In this document: piece by piece, positions 55,791 to 63,842 of the stretch
Position numbering within the stretch: position 1 is the stretch's first letter
Layout of the letters: every line of letters begins with the position of its first letter
From: Longimicrobiaceae bacterium
Lineage (GTDB): Bacteria > Gemmatimonadota > Gemmatimonadetes > Longimicrobiales > Longimicrobiaceae
Direction: 5' to 3'
Assembly: GCA_030447645.1 (NCBI GenBank)
Contig: JAUJOM010000003.1
Location: forward strand, 74,805 to 138,804
DNA length: 64,000 bases
Made by a program: the position numbers and the translations under genes
The notes under the pieces: model-generated
What the model saw: the letters and a program-made list of their open reading frames with translations, nothing else
The model's database searches: none
What the model was told of the DNA's origin: nothing

Positions 55791-56247
55791 CGTCCTTGAT
55801 CTCGTCGAACGGCGGGATCAGGCTGGGGTTAGGGAGTGCCAGCTGTAGGCGATCTTGCCATCCCGGTCGATCACGAATGCGGAACGATCGGTGGTGTTCC
55901 GCAACCCAGGCCCTGAGGGGAGCGGTGCGGAGCACGTCGAATGCCTGGGCCGCTTCCCGGTGAAAGTCTGACAAAAAGGTGTACGGCGCACCTGTTTCTT
56001 CCCGGAAGCGCTTCAGGGCGAAGGGCGAGTCCACGCTCACCGCGAACACTTCCGACTCAAGGTCCTCGTAGGATCCGATGTCGTCTCGCACGGCGCACAG
56101 CTCCGCGGTGCATGTACTGGTGAAGGCAAGCGGAAAGAACAAAATCACCACTGGCTGCTTGCCACGGTAATCGCCGAGCGAGACCGGCTGGTTGGTATGG
56201 GAGACGAGCGTAACATCGGGCGCCTGCGCGCCTGGCTGCAAGGGCAT
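55791..56247 (-). CDS. Peroxiredoxin, AhpE-like (two frameshifts)
   Basis: From ATG 56247: LQPGAQAPDVTLVSHTNQPV, VILFFPLAFTSTCTAELCAV with peroxidatic C46 and second C51, then FAVSVDSPFALKRFREET and FDVLRT. Near 55915 the frame slips and the next strand (NTTDRSAFVIDRDGKIAYSW) is read in another frame. It slips again near 55825, where IPPFDEIKDA returns in the first frame. The corrected length is about 155 residues, as in AhpE/1-Cys and atypical 2-Cys enzymes. The true stop is uncertain; the original frame runs on antisense into hslO. Reduces peroxides in the cytosol. Confidence 0.8.
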
Positions 56248-56270
56248 GGAGTGTTCCTGACTCTTGAAGG

Positions 56271-56718
56271 TTATGCGGTACCGGCCAGCCGGAGCGAGCC
56301 CAACATGGCGACCACGGTCTGGCGCTCGCGATCTTCCTGGCCGGCCGGGCAGCTATAGCTGGCGAAGACCAGCGTGCCGGGTGTGGTGGCGACCGCCATG
56401 AGGTGGAACGTGGGCTCATCATCCTCTCCGTCATCCGCTTCCGCGACGTACTCCGTGTACGCCATCTCGGCGTCGCCCACGAGATCCAGATCTTCCACCT
56501 CCTCGTCCTGCAACTCGACACCCTGCTCGTCCAGAAAGGCGTACAACTCCTCGGCCGGGTCGAGGAAGTCGTCTGGATCTCCGGGAAAGGCGAGGAGGTG
56601 AAGCGTTCCACGCCGTCCGGATGATACACCTCGACCCCGCCGGCTTCCGGATCGGGCTCCGCGAGCCAGCCGGAAGGTAGTTGCAATGAAAAGTGGCCGT
56701 CAGGATCCTGAACGTCAT
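56271..56718 (-). CDS. Acidic hypothetical protein (frameshifted)
   Basis: Pieces in three frames line up as one ~145-residue protein: GHFSLQLPSGWLAEPDPEAG and VEVYHPDGVERFTSSPF, then LYAFLDEQGVELQDEEVEDL, EADDGEDDEPTFHLMAVATT and SCPAGQEDRERQTVVAMLGS. The opening strand pattern and the 'natural amphipathic, then a small beta-sheet' order resemble small proteins that test a substrate against a quality range, but no family is recognised. Slips near 56585 and near the N-terminus make the start uncertain. No signal peptide. Confidence 0.5.
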
Positions 56719-56849
56719 CGTGTCACGGCATAACGTGTGTGACCAAGGGTTTCCGACAGTCGTCCTTCACCTGTCAATTGCGGCGCGGGTAGGGCACGGA
56801 TCGTGCCCGCTCCGCGGCTCCACAGCCATAGGAGGCGCCTATTCCCACC

Positions 56850-57007
56850 TTGAAAGTCAGCCTCGTCGCGTTCGCGGCCATTCTGGTGAGTCTTGCTGTC
56901 GTGCGGAGCCGCGAGCAGGGAGAGCCAGCGAGCTGCAACAGGCTCCTGAACCGGCTCCAGCTACAGCGCATCTGGATCTGGACGAGATCCGCACTGCTGG
57001 CTTGTAG
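56850..57007 (+). CDS. Possible small secreted or membrane peptide (frameshifted)
   Basis: From TTG 56850: KVSLVAFAAILVSLAVVRS, a signal-like or anchor segment, then EQGEPAS. The sensible continuation (ELQQAPEPAPATAHLDLDEI, then RTAGL and a stop at 57005-57007) is in another frame, with the slip near 56930. The ~53-residue product would be a Pro/Ala-rich tail on a membrane anchor. A stem-loop terminator follows 27 bases later, which supports a real short transcript. Confidence 0.4.
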
Positions 57008-57033
57008 CCACAAGGAGGTTCCGGAACGGCAGG

Positions 57034-57070
57034 GGCGGCGTGCGACGTTTGCACACCGCCTCTCTTGTTT
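57034..57070 (+). terminator. Rho-independent-like terminator
   Basis: GGCGGCGTGC (57034-57043), a seven-base loop, then GCACACCGCC (57051-57060), pairing at 9 of 10 positions and followed by TCTCTTGTTT. Confidence 0.6.
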
Positions 57071-57151
57071 CAGACGTAGCCGGAGCACCACCGGGCCGAT
57101 GAACGACGCCCGTTTCCGCAAAATTGATGTAAGTCGGCTTGAAGTATCTGT

Positions 57152-57157
57152 TATATT
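57152..57157 (+). promoter_or_regulatory. AT-rich promoter-like region before the lytic transglycosylase gene
   Basis: The 57110-57190 stretch is unusually AT-rich for this DNA and contains TATATT (57152-57157) with TTGATG 23-28 bases upstream. The spacing is longer than the usual 16-18, so the exact -35 is unsure. Confidence 0.3.
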
Positions 57158-57220
57158 AGACATCGCAAAAGTCAAAAGTTTTTGCGCGCCGTGGTATGAC
57201 GCACACTGAACAGGAGACGA

Positions 57221-57956
57221 ATGCCGATGCGCCCGAACGACCGTCGTACAGTGCAGAACCAGCCGGAGCGGGATACCCTGACAACCCTGCTGCGGAGCCG
57301 GAGCCGTGCAGACCGTGCTCTAGTGGCGGCCGGGCTTCAGGTGATCGCTGTGGCCGGGGAGAGCGCGGTCGTGCGGAGCAGCAGGCAGCGGCCGAGGCCG
57401 TAAAGGCGGAGCCAGTGGTGGCAGTTTCGGTTCCGGCGCAGCCGAAGGTCGAGGCGGTATTGCCGGAGGCCAAGGCTGAGCCCAAGAAGGTTGAGGACGA
57501 GAGCCTGGTACTTGCCGCCGAGTACCGCAAGCAGGGATACAAGGTGTCGCCGAAGCTGGCCCGTACCATCCACGATCTAGCCGTTGAGGCCGAGATCGAT
57601 CCTGCGATTGCCTTCGGGCTTGTGCGGGCGGAGAGTGGGTTCCGGACCAGTGCAAGGAGCTTGGTGGGAGCGATTGGACTGACACAGCTGATGCCGGCGA
57701 CGCCCGGTGGATGCGGCCGGGGGTAACCCGTAAGCAACTGCGTGATCCGGATACCAACCTGCGGGTCGGGTTCAAGTACCTGCGGTACCTGATGGACAAG
57801 TACGACGGCAACGAAAAGCTGGCGCTGCTCGCGTACAACCGGGGCCCGGGGACTGTAGACAAGGCGCTCAAGCGCGGGCGGAATCCGGACAACGGCTACG
57901 CCGACTTCGTTAAGGGTAAAAAGGACCACGGCCACAAGCTGTACACGTCCAAGTAA
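57221..57956 (+). CDS. Lytic transglycosylase, SLT domain (two frameshifts)
   Basis: Starts at ATG 57221 with AGGAGA upstream. The N-terminal part (LTTLLRSRSRADRALVAAGL) may be a non-cleaved anchor. Slips near 57370 and near 57700 divide the gene: an Ala/Pro/Glu linker (AEPVVAVSVPAQPKVEAVLP) and the SLT core (IDPAIAFGLVRAESGFRTSA with the catalytic Glu, LVGAIGLTQLMPAT) are in one frame and the rest (RPGVTRKQLRDPDTNLRVGF, KYLRYLMDKYDGNEKLALLA, YNRGPGTVDKALKRGR) in another. It cleaves the glycan chain of peptidoglycan in the periplasm. Corrected length is about 244 residues. Confidence 0.82.
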
Positions 57957-57962
57957 CCCAAC

Positions 57963-57995
57963 GAAAAAGAGGGCTCAACCCAGCCGGTTGAGCCC
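57963..57995 (-). terminator. Strong rho-independent terminator for the ferredoxin gene
   Basis: A perfect ten-base stem, GGGCTCAACC / GGTTGAGCCC (57971-57980 with 57986-57995) and five-base loop, followed on the minus strand by TCTTTTTC. It lies 22 bases after the ferredoxin stop. Confidence 0.88.
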
Positions 57996-58016
57996 CTGCG
58001 TTGCGAGCCTTCCGTT

Positions 58017-58254
58017 TTACGCGTCCGAAAGCTCCCGATTCTTTTCGATGTAGCTCGTCCACTCCGGGGGCACATCCGTATCCGGAAAAGATCGCCTGCA
58101 CCGGGCACTCCGGCTCACAAGCGCCGCAGTCGATGCACTCGTGGATTGATGTAGTACTGGTCGTTCGCCTCGTAGATGCAATCCACCGGGCAAACCTCGA
58201 CGCAGCTCGCGTCCTTGGTGCCGATGCAGGGCTCCTGGTGATTATGTACGGCAT
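58017..58254 (-). CDS. Ferredoxin, 3Fe-4S/4Fe-4S (frameshifted)
   Basis: From ATG 58254: MPYIIT, then by small frame changes EPCIGTKDASCVEVCPVDCI, YEAND and the uninterrupted HECIDCGACEPECPVQAIF, ending TSYIEKNRELSDA before TAA 58017-58019. Seven or eight cysteines in two clusters (CxxxxxxCxxxCPxxC and CxxCxxCxxxCP) match the seven-iron ferredoxins of about 78 residues. Three slips are needed in 240 bases (about 58236, 58150, 58085), and since everything else is perfectly kept, sequencing error is likely. Carries electrons in the cytosol. A strong terminator follows. Confidence 0.82.
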
Positions 58255-58338
58255 TTCTATCTCCCAGTCACACAGTCGGATTCAACTCAGGCGTCAGGCG
58301 CGATACAATAACGGTGCCGCAGGTGCCCCGTCCACCAG

Positions 58339-59199
58339 CTACCGCAGGTGCTCGTCGAACCATTCCAGCGTGGCCTCGGTCGCTGCCTGAAGCTCGGGCG
58401 TGGAGTCGGTAAATGGGTGTTGGGCTCGAAGGTGTGGCCGGCGTCCTCGATCAGCAGCAGATCCGTGGTGTCGCGTGCGGCATCGAGCACCCGCGCATGG
58501 GTGGGAGATACGCTTTCGTCTTGTTCGCCGTGTACGATCAGCCAGGGCACGCGCAGCATTTCGGCGGCCCGCACGATGTCCAGCCGGTCCTGGTTGGCCT
58601 GCACGTCCTGCCAAACCTCAGGCCGATCGGCATTTGCTGGCCGGTACGGGCGTTTGGAATGAAGACGGTCTCACCCCGCTGCCATGCATCCACCTGCTCG
58701 TCCGTCCAGCGCTCCACCGCGGCGATGGCCGCCCAGGTCACCAGCGCGTCCACGCGGGGATCTTCGCTGGCCTCCAGGATCGCCGCCGCGCGAGTGGCCG
58801 AAGAGGCCGATCGAGCGCGGGCACCAGGTGAGTAGCTTGCAGTCAACCAGCGCATCAATCACCAGCTCGATCTCGTCCACGTTGCGGGTATGGGTCTGCT
58901 CGGCGAACAGGTCAAGCTCAGAAAAGTCCACGCCATCCGGACCCACGCCGTTGTGGCTGAAGTCGAACGAAACGGCTGCGTGCCCCTGCTGCGCGATCAC
59001 CGCGCGGGCAAGGGGGGGAAGAAACCCCAGTTCTTGAACCCCTTGAAGCCGTGGCAGATCACCACCGTGCTGGTGGGCGTGGTGCCGGCCAGGACGCGGC
59101 TTTCTCCGCGAATCGGCGGCTGGCCATCGCGCGGACGGAGCTCCCACCGCGTAAGGGTGACGACGGATGAAGGTGCGCTGGTTTCGAGAACGGTAGACA
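58339..59199 (-). CDS. Alpha/beta-hydrolase (frameshifted)
   Basis: GTG start at 59199 (MSTVLETSAPSSVVTLTRWE). Pieces in order: TSTVVICHGFKGFKNWGFFP (oxyanion His-Gly), ARAVIAQQGHAAVSFDFSHN, ELDLFAEQTHTRNVDEIELV, nucleophile GHSRGGAAI, EASEDPRVDALVTWAAIAAV, IVHGEQDESVSP (acid Asp) and IEDAGHTF (His), ending ATLEWFDEHLR before TAG 58339-58341. Slips are near 59030, 58800, 58620 and 58420. The triad is complete. The HGFKGFK and NG-x-x-x-DG-x-x-F patterns are those of dienelactone-hydrolase-like or acyl-peptidase-type hydrolases. Substrate unknown. Confidence 0.8.
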
Positions 59200-59294
59200 C
59201 AGCAATGACTCGGGGTACGGGTGACGCGGCGAGTGGCCAGCCTGAAGTGCAACCTTGCTTGACAAGATCAAGGCGCGTGCCATGGCCGACGGCA

Positions 59295-59366
59295 TCAACA
59301 AGGTCGAAACTCGACTTTGCCCTCCACCAACAAGGCACAGGTGGCGCGCTGCGCTCGGCCTCGGCC
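59295..59366 (-). pseudogene. Remnant sharing the C-terminus of the gene at 63350
   Basis: The minus strand reads GRAQRATCALLVEGKVEFRP, then C and TGA. QRAT-x-ALLV is the same tail as in the 63350-63787 protein (QRATYALLV), with the shared DNA word CCAACAAGGC followed by AGGTNGCNCGCTGC. Upstream of it no matching domain is found, so only the end survives. Confidence 0.5.
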
Positions 59367-59639
59367 GAAGCGATGGTTCCGGAGACGCTTCGGATTGTGG
59401 GTCTCTACCGGCGCACTCGCGGTTGCCGAGAGATTGCTCAGATTGGCCGAGCTCACGGGTGACCAGGTGCGGAGCATCGTGCGGAACCAGCCGAGGGTGA
59501 GTAAGCGGAAACGGAAGCTCCGGCAAAATCGTACATCACGGCTATAACCCGGATCTGGGCACGGCCACAAGGGTTAAGCTGTCATGCCCGACCAACTGGG
59601 AGAACGCGACGAAGGCCCATAACGCACTCGGCCCAACGG
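59367..59639. other. Region without a supportable gene
   Basis: Frames in this stretch lack recognisable motifs. Together with the flanking remnants it looks like decayed DNA left of the protease pseudogene. Confidence 0.4.
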
Positions 59640-60475
59640 ATGCTCCCGGAAGCACCCGGAGGCGTACCGTTGCACACCGTTGCTGCCGGAGTCTGCGTGC
59701 ACCCTCAGGGTGTAGTTCTGACCTGTCTGCACAACATCGAGCTTCATCGAGCACGTGACGCCCTACACAGCTGATGAGGCGGCAGAGTTCTACAAGCGCA
59801 GGGGAACGCCTTCCCTATGAGGAGCTTGAAGCCCTCTACTTTGCCTTCTCGCAGAACATCAGCAGGCGTCCGCTCCAAGTGACCAGCTCAGGTGTGCACC
59901 GGTATAAGATGACCGTTTTTCAGGTACACTGGGCAGAGGGAGATCGGATCCCCGGTTTAGCCGCGCTGCTGATCGGACCCGTGGAAGAGTACACATCGCT
60001 CCCGCACGTCAATCTCCTCGGGCGCCTACCAAGAAAGGGGCAGCAGGTTTTCCTGCTCGGGCACTACCGGCCGGACAACACGCCCAAGGACGCCGTGAAC
60101 TATCCCTCGGGGTACGCAGTCTTGTATTCAGGTGCTCGTCGTCTACGTAGGTAACGATTTTTTCTGATCGACTTCGCTGCGCGCCGGGGCATGAGTGGTG
60201 GTCCGGTAGTAGATCCTGAAACGGGTGGACTGGTCGGCATTATTTGCGAGCGTTGGCCAGCGGAGGTGACCAGACAACGCGTAGGGATATCAGCGGAAGT
60301 GACACTGGTTGTGGGTCACGGCACGTTTCGTAGCCTCAGCTCTGGAGCAGCTGGAGTAGAAAGGCGCGTGGCGGATCGCAATGGCGGACGTGCACGATTA
60401 ACGACAGATCACCGCAGAGGAGGCGCTAGACGGGGGATTTCGTTCCGCCCGGAATGGGAGCGTACCACCCGCTGA
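59640..60475 (+). pseudogene. Trypsin-like serine protease, broken into pieces
   Basis: Three pieces in order make an S1-type protease: TVAAGVCVHPQGVVLTCLHN with the likely catalytic His (59670-59750), a middle part (FAFSQNISRRPL, VEEYTSLPHVNLLGRLPRKG, VFLLGHYRPDN; 59820-60080) and GMSGGPVVDPETGGLVGII with the catalytic Ser (60188-60245). Stops and slips near 59770 and 60150 separate them. After the Ser segment the similarity fades. Such cytosolic or membrane-linked trypsin-like proteins are often parts of multi-domain or defence-associated genes, but nothing remains here to tell. Confidence 0.65.
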
Positions 60476-60861
60476 GGTCGGCTGCGTCGGTCTCCATTTC
60501 TACAACAATTCCCGAGACGCGACTTGCCGATTCCCTGCCGTCCACCTCAGCAAGAGACGAGTGTGGCCGCTGCACCTTCTGGGCGCGGCCTTGATACTCC
60601 CAGGTACCGACGAACTCCACTGGCTCAGCAGGACCAACGAACCACATGACCTGGTCACGATCCTTCCGCGGCTACCGGAAAGAGAATGTGATCTCGGAAG
60701 GATGACGGTACTTCCAAAGTGGGCAACGATTGGGAACTCTACATCATTTCTTCGAAGGCTTACACGTAAAACGAGGTCTTCCCGGTACGAGAGTGTTGGC
60801 AGATCCTTCACCATCGAGGTGGTTATCTGGATATTCGCCGTTGTCGAGCGACTACTCGCGC
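60476..60861. other. About 390 bases without a recognisable gene
   Basis: Open frames exist on both strands (minus 60500-60952 and plus 60561-61295 are the longest), but neither shows family motifs and both run antisense or across the real gene at 60862. I see no terminator or repeat here. Confidence 0.4.
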
Positions 60862-61317
60862 TCAGCCATACAGTACTGTTTCGAGCCTTCGCGGCGTGCC
60901 GTCTATGTCGTTCCACATTACGCGCACATCGAACGCAGGCGAGTGCTCCCAAATCACCAGCGCCCCGAACGCGACCTCCCGTCTTGGATCGAGAACTGAG
61001 ATCGGCACTTTGCGGCGCAGTTCAGCTTCCGAGATGGCCCCCGTGTAGTCTTGCGCTTCCACCTCAAGGCGCACGTCCAGCGCGCGCGCTTCGCCGACGT
61101 TGGCTAAAACGAATCGATCTGGACCCCACTCAAGCGATATGCGGACGTCCGCCCGCTTGCTACGCTCCTCCGCAGCCTTGTGGGCCCTCAGCTGGTACGC
61201 TGCCAGCTGCTCCTGGAGCTTCGTTTGCCGGTTCGATGTGCGAACCGAGTGAAACGCTGAAATTGCCGAAATCAGCAGGGCCCCAAGCGCAATGAAGGTA
61301 TCAGCTGAAAAGGCCAT
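60862..61317 (-). CDS. Membrane-anchored hypothetical protein (cassette gene 3)
   Basis: 151 residues: one N-terminal membrane helix (DTFIALGALLISAISAFHSV), a short charged coiled-coil segment (RQTKLQEQLAAYQLRAHKAA), then a compact beta-rich domain (ADVRISLEWGPDRFVLANVG, EARALDVRLEVEA, FGALVIWEHSPAFDVRVMWN) with an Ig- or CARDB-like pattern (the N-x-G-x-x-x-A-x-x-V word). Starts 3 bases after the stop of the gene at 61321, so the two are translated together. No known family. Base composition is lower in GC than most of the window. Confidence 0.68.
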   Translation of the reverse strand: MAFSADTFIALGALLISAISAFHSVRTSNRQTKLQEQLAAYQLRAHKAAEERSKRADVRISLEWGPDRFVLANVGEARALDVRLEVEAQDYTGAISEAELRRKVPISVLDPRREVAFGALVIWEHSPAFDVRVMWNDIDGTPRRLETVLYG

Positions 61318-61320
61318 TGC

Positions 61321-61977
61321 TCACACCTCTTCCGCAGCGTCATTAGAGGCGGCTCTCTTCCTCAACACCTTTCGGCGGCGTGCCTCGATCTTCAGCGGCT
61401 GGAAACCCGTGCTGGCACGCCTGAGCACCTGCGCGATCAGCTCCAGCTGCCGAGCGGATTTCCTCTCCCAATTTGTACTAGATGAGTCGGTTCCTGCGAA
61501 GGATCTGATCTCGATGGGGCATACGATGTCCAGTTCTGCCGCGTTGAAGACACCCACGCGGTCGCTCTCACAATAGACTTGCACCGTCACCGTTCGACCC
61601 CCCGGCGCCTTGCGCAGTCCCTCGTACGTGCCCCACGTCCAGACGCGCTTGCTGCCAGGACCCAGGGCAGGGATTCCATTGATCAGGGGCCCGTCAGTCA
61701 TGGGCCCCCTATTAGGCCTATCCTTCTCCTCCAAAGCCCGGTCCGGAAGTGGTTCGGACAACTTGAAGGAAACGTTCTTGGCCAGGCCTTTTCCGATGTT
61801 CTCGATCACGATCTTGATGAGATCCACATGCTGATCATCAGCAATCAAATACACGATTACGAGCGGATCTACCTGGGTGCGGAAGAGATAGTAATTCGTG
61901 ATTGCCGAGGCTGCTGCGAGGAAAACGGCCACCGCAGTCAGCCAAAGGGCAGGTGACGCCCAACCAGGTTCGGCCAT
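61321..61977 (-). CDS. Membrane-anchored hypothetical protein (cassette gene 2)
   Basis: 218 residues with the same plan as the next gene: one N-terminal helix (ALWLTAVAVFLAAASAITNY), then a beta-rich domain with the sequence KIVIENIGKGLAKNVSFKLS (again N-x-G-x-x-x-A-x-x-V), WTWGTYEGLRKAPGGRTVTV, and a basic C-terminal tail (LKIEARRRKVLRKRAASNDA). The shared N-x-G-x-G-x-A-K-N-V word suggests distant relatedness to cassette gene 3. It is separated by 41 bases from the HEPN-like gene and by 3 from the next one. Function unknown. Confidence 0.7.
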   Translation of the reverse strand: MAEPGWASPALWLTAVAVFLAAASAITNYYLFRTQVDPLVIVYLIADDQHVDLIKIVIENIGKGLAKNVSFKLSEPLPDRALEEKDRPNRGPMTDGPLINGIPALGPGSKRVWTWGTYEGLRKAPGGRTVTVQVYCESDRVGVFNAAELDIVCPIEIRSFAGTDSSSTNWERKSARQLELIAQVLRRASTGFQPLKIEARRRKVLRKRAASNDAAEEV

Positions 61978-62018
61978 TGTTCGCGTTCAGTATGGTGGCG
62001 GGACTAAATCAAGGGCAC

Positions 62019-63200
62019 TCAATCCAAATCGACATCTGGGTCCGGATTAACGGCGCGTAGTAAGTGACGCGTATACCAAGGGTCCGTGAATGTGCCGCCC
62101 AAGACTCTTTCTAGGAGGGGCAACTCATCCCTTGGCCACCGCTTGTCCAGATAGGCCACCAGTGCGGTGCGGTAGACCGTCGAAGCGAGATCTAAAATGG
62201 GCGGAGCTGGCCTAGGCCCGAACGGGAGCAGAAGCCTCGCGCTGACGCGATCGCCGTGCAGAAACTTGCTTCGTGCCTCGTATAGATAGTGGTAACATTT
62301 CTGGACCAGATTTACGCTTTCCCTTTGCTTGACTTTCCCTTTCTCACGCCTTGTGACTACTCGGTAGCGCCTATTAGCCAGGTGCTGATCCGACCAATGA
62401 TACCGCGCCAAGAGGGACCGCACGTCAGCAATCCCTACGTTATGCTTTGCCTTGTGCGGGGCGGCTAAAATCTCGATCGCGCTCACCCAGAGCGCCGCGG
62501 TTAGGCCGGCCTCGTGTAGGGATCCGTAGTTCTTGAAGTGAAGCGAGACTGCATGGTATGCGATCTCCAATGAGCGGAAGAGCGCACGGGTAAACTGAAT
62601 GTCCCGCTTATGGATGTAGCGAAGCCTCCATGCACGGCTCAGCATGAAGGTGAGGCGATCGTCGGGAATCGGGCTCGGAGGCAACCTGGACAGCCCTGCA
62701 TCCGTGCTGACACTGAACTTCTTCGGCGGAACGCCGAAGTGTGTTAGGGGAAGCGTATGTACGAAAATTTGGTCTCCACCCTTCGTAAGCTGTGCGGGAT
62801 GAAAGTCAAAGGTATCGGCGCAGCTGGATCCCATGTGACTGCCCCGTACGCCCCGAGCTCGAGTCAGGAGGACGTTCGTGATCGCGACAGCATTACGGTA
62901 GGCGATAATCGGCTCAGGGTCTCCACCGTTCGTGGTTAGCCAGTCCTCGCGCCCGATCAGAACGGCGGGGCGGATCGGGTTGCTCAGCTCATCCCTGAAA
63001 GCCCCAAGAAGCGTGCGCGCAGCGGGAGCCTGCTCAGATAGCGCCCGGACGCGCCCATCGTCGGAGGAGACGATCGCCAGCTGATCAAGGTCAAGCGTGA
63101 GATCTGGGACTTTCCCCTCCTCCGGTCCCCGGAGTGCGAGATTCGGCAGGACAAAGAGGAGTGTCCAAGAAGGACTCGACGTCGCAGAGTTCTGATCCAT
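62019..63200 (-). CDS. HEPN-like (ApeA-type) protein, putative ribonuclease effector
   Basis: 393 residues. The N-terminal ~190 residues hold no recognised domain. The C-terminal half is helical: RDIQFTRALFRSLEIAYHAV, AGLTAALWVSAIEILAAPHK, then NLVQKCYHYLYEARSKFLHG with R310-x4-H315, the R-x4-6-H pattern of HEPN RNases. The order W(V)SAIEIL...(Y/L)EARSKFLHG is that of Apea-like HEPN domains seen in defence proteins. First gene of a three-gene minus-strand cassette with two membrane-anchored partners. The DNA is clearly poorer in GC (one line near 62281 is about 40%), fitting transfer from elsewhere. RNase activity is inferred. Confidence 0.7.
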   Translation of the reverse strand: MDQNSATSSPSWTLLFVLPNLALRGPEEGKVPDLTLDLDQLAIVSSDDGRVRALSEQAPAARTLLGAFRDELSNPIRPAVLIGREDWLTTNGGDPEPIIAYRNAVAITNVLLTRARGVRGSHMGSSCADTFDFHPAQLTKGGDQIFVHTLPLTHFGVPPKKFSVSTDAGLSRLPPSPIPDDRLTFMLSRAWRLRYIHKRDIQFTRALFRSLEIAYHAVSLHFKNYGSLHEAGLTAALWVSAIEILAAPHKAKHNVGIADVRSLLARYHWSDQHLANRRYRVVTRREKGKVKQRESVNLVQKCYHYLYEARSKFLHGDRVSARLLLPFGPRPAPPILDLASTVYRTALVAYLDKRWPRDELPLLERVLGGTFTDPWYTRHLLRAVNPDPDVDLD

Positions 63201-63349
63201 TTAGACCTATACTAGACCACTCTTCTTTTGACCAGAAGCTAACGCAAAAGCCCTGAACTGACAGAGGTGGCGCTACGATCCAGAAACGGAGGCATGCACC
63301 TGTAGTTTCTCGCTGATACCAACCAAAATGGGCGGAAGTGGCGAAATGC

Positions 63350-63787
63350 CTAGAGTTCCTGTGCTCCTGTTACCAACAAGGCGTAGGTCGCACGCTGCAG
63401 AAGAAAGCTTGGGGGCAGGCCCACACCAGCGCCGGCTGCCGCGTATCGGTAGGGAGGTGCAGCACCAGATGGTCGCCGGCACGGATGGAGCGTACTCGCT
63501 CGCACGTCCCGTGAGATCGATCTGCACGGTGCGTCCCGGGGCGACGAGCGTTGCCAGGAAGCGGCCGTACTCCAGCCACTCCCGGAGCGGGTCTGAACCT
63601 TCGGCGGCTACGCTGGGCACCAGCCGCGTGTGTGGTACTCCACGGCGCGGCGAAACGCCTCCGGATTCTGCGCCTTCAGGTTGCGCAGGCGCTTGCGGTA
63701 GAATTCCCGCGGGTCACGCGCGCCGGTTTTTTCGAGTGCTTGCTGGAAGCGCTGGTCCGCCTGTTCGCGGAGCTGCGGGTTACTCAT
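63350..63787 (-). CDS. Conserved hypothetical protein (frameshifted)
   Basis: From ATG 63787: SNPQLREQADQRFQQALEKT, GARDPREFYRKRLRNLKAQN, PEAFRRAVEYH. A slip near 63625 leads to LVPSVAAEGSDPLREWLEYG, RFLATLVAPGRTVQIDLTGR. Another near 63470 leads to DHLVLHLPTDTRQPALV, and a last one near 63415 to VGLPPSFLLQRATYALLV, ending in TAG 63350-63352. Corrected length is about 145 residues, no signal or membrane part. The family is not named here; the tail also occurs as a remnant at 59295. Divergent from the phosphoribosyltransferase start, 55 bases apart. Confidence 0.6.
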
Positions 63788-63842
63788 GAGGCACGGAAGT
63801 TGACGGTGTGCCGCCTGCCGCTCCCCACACCTGGAGGTCCAC

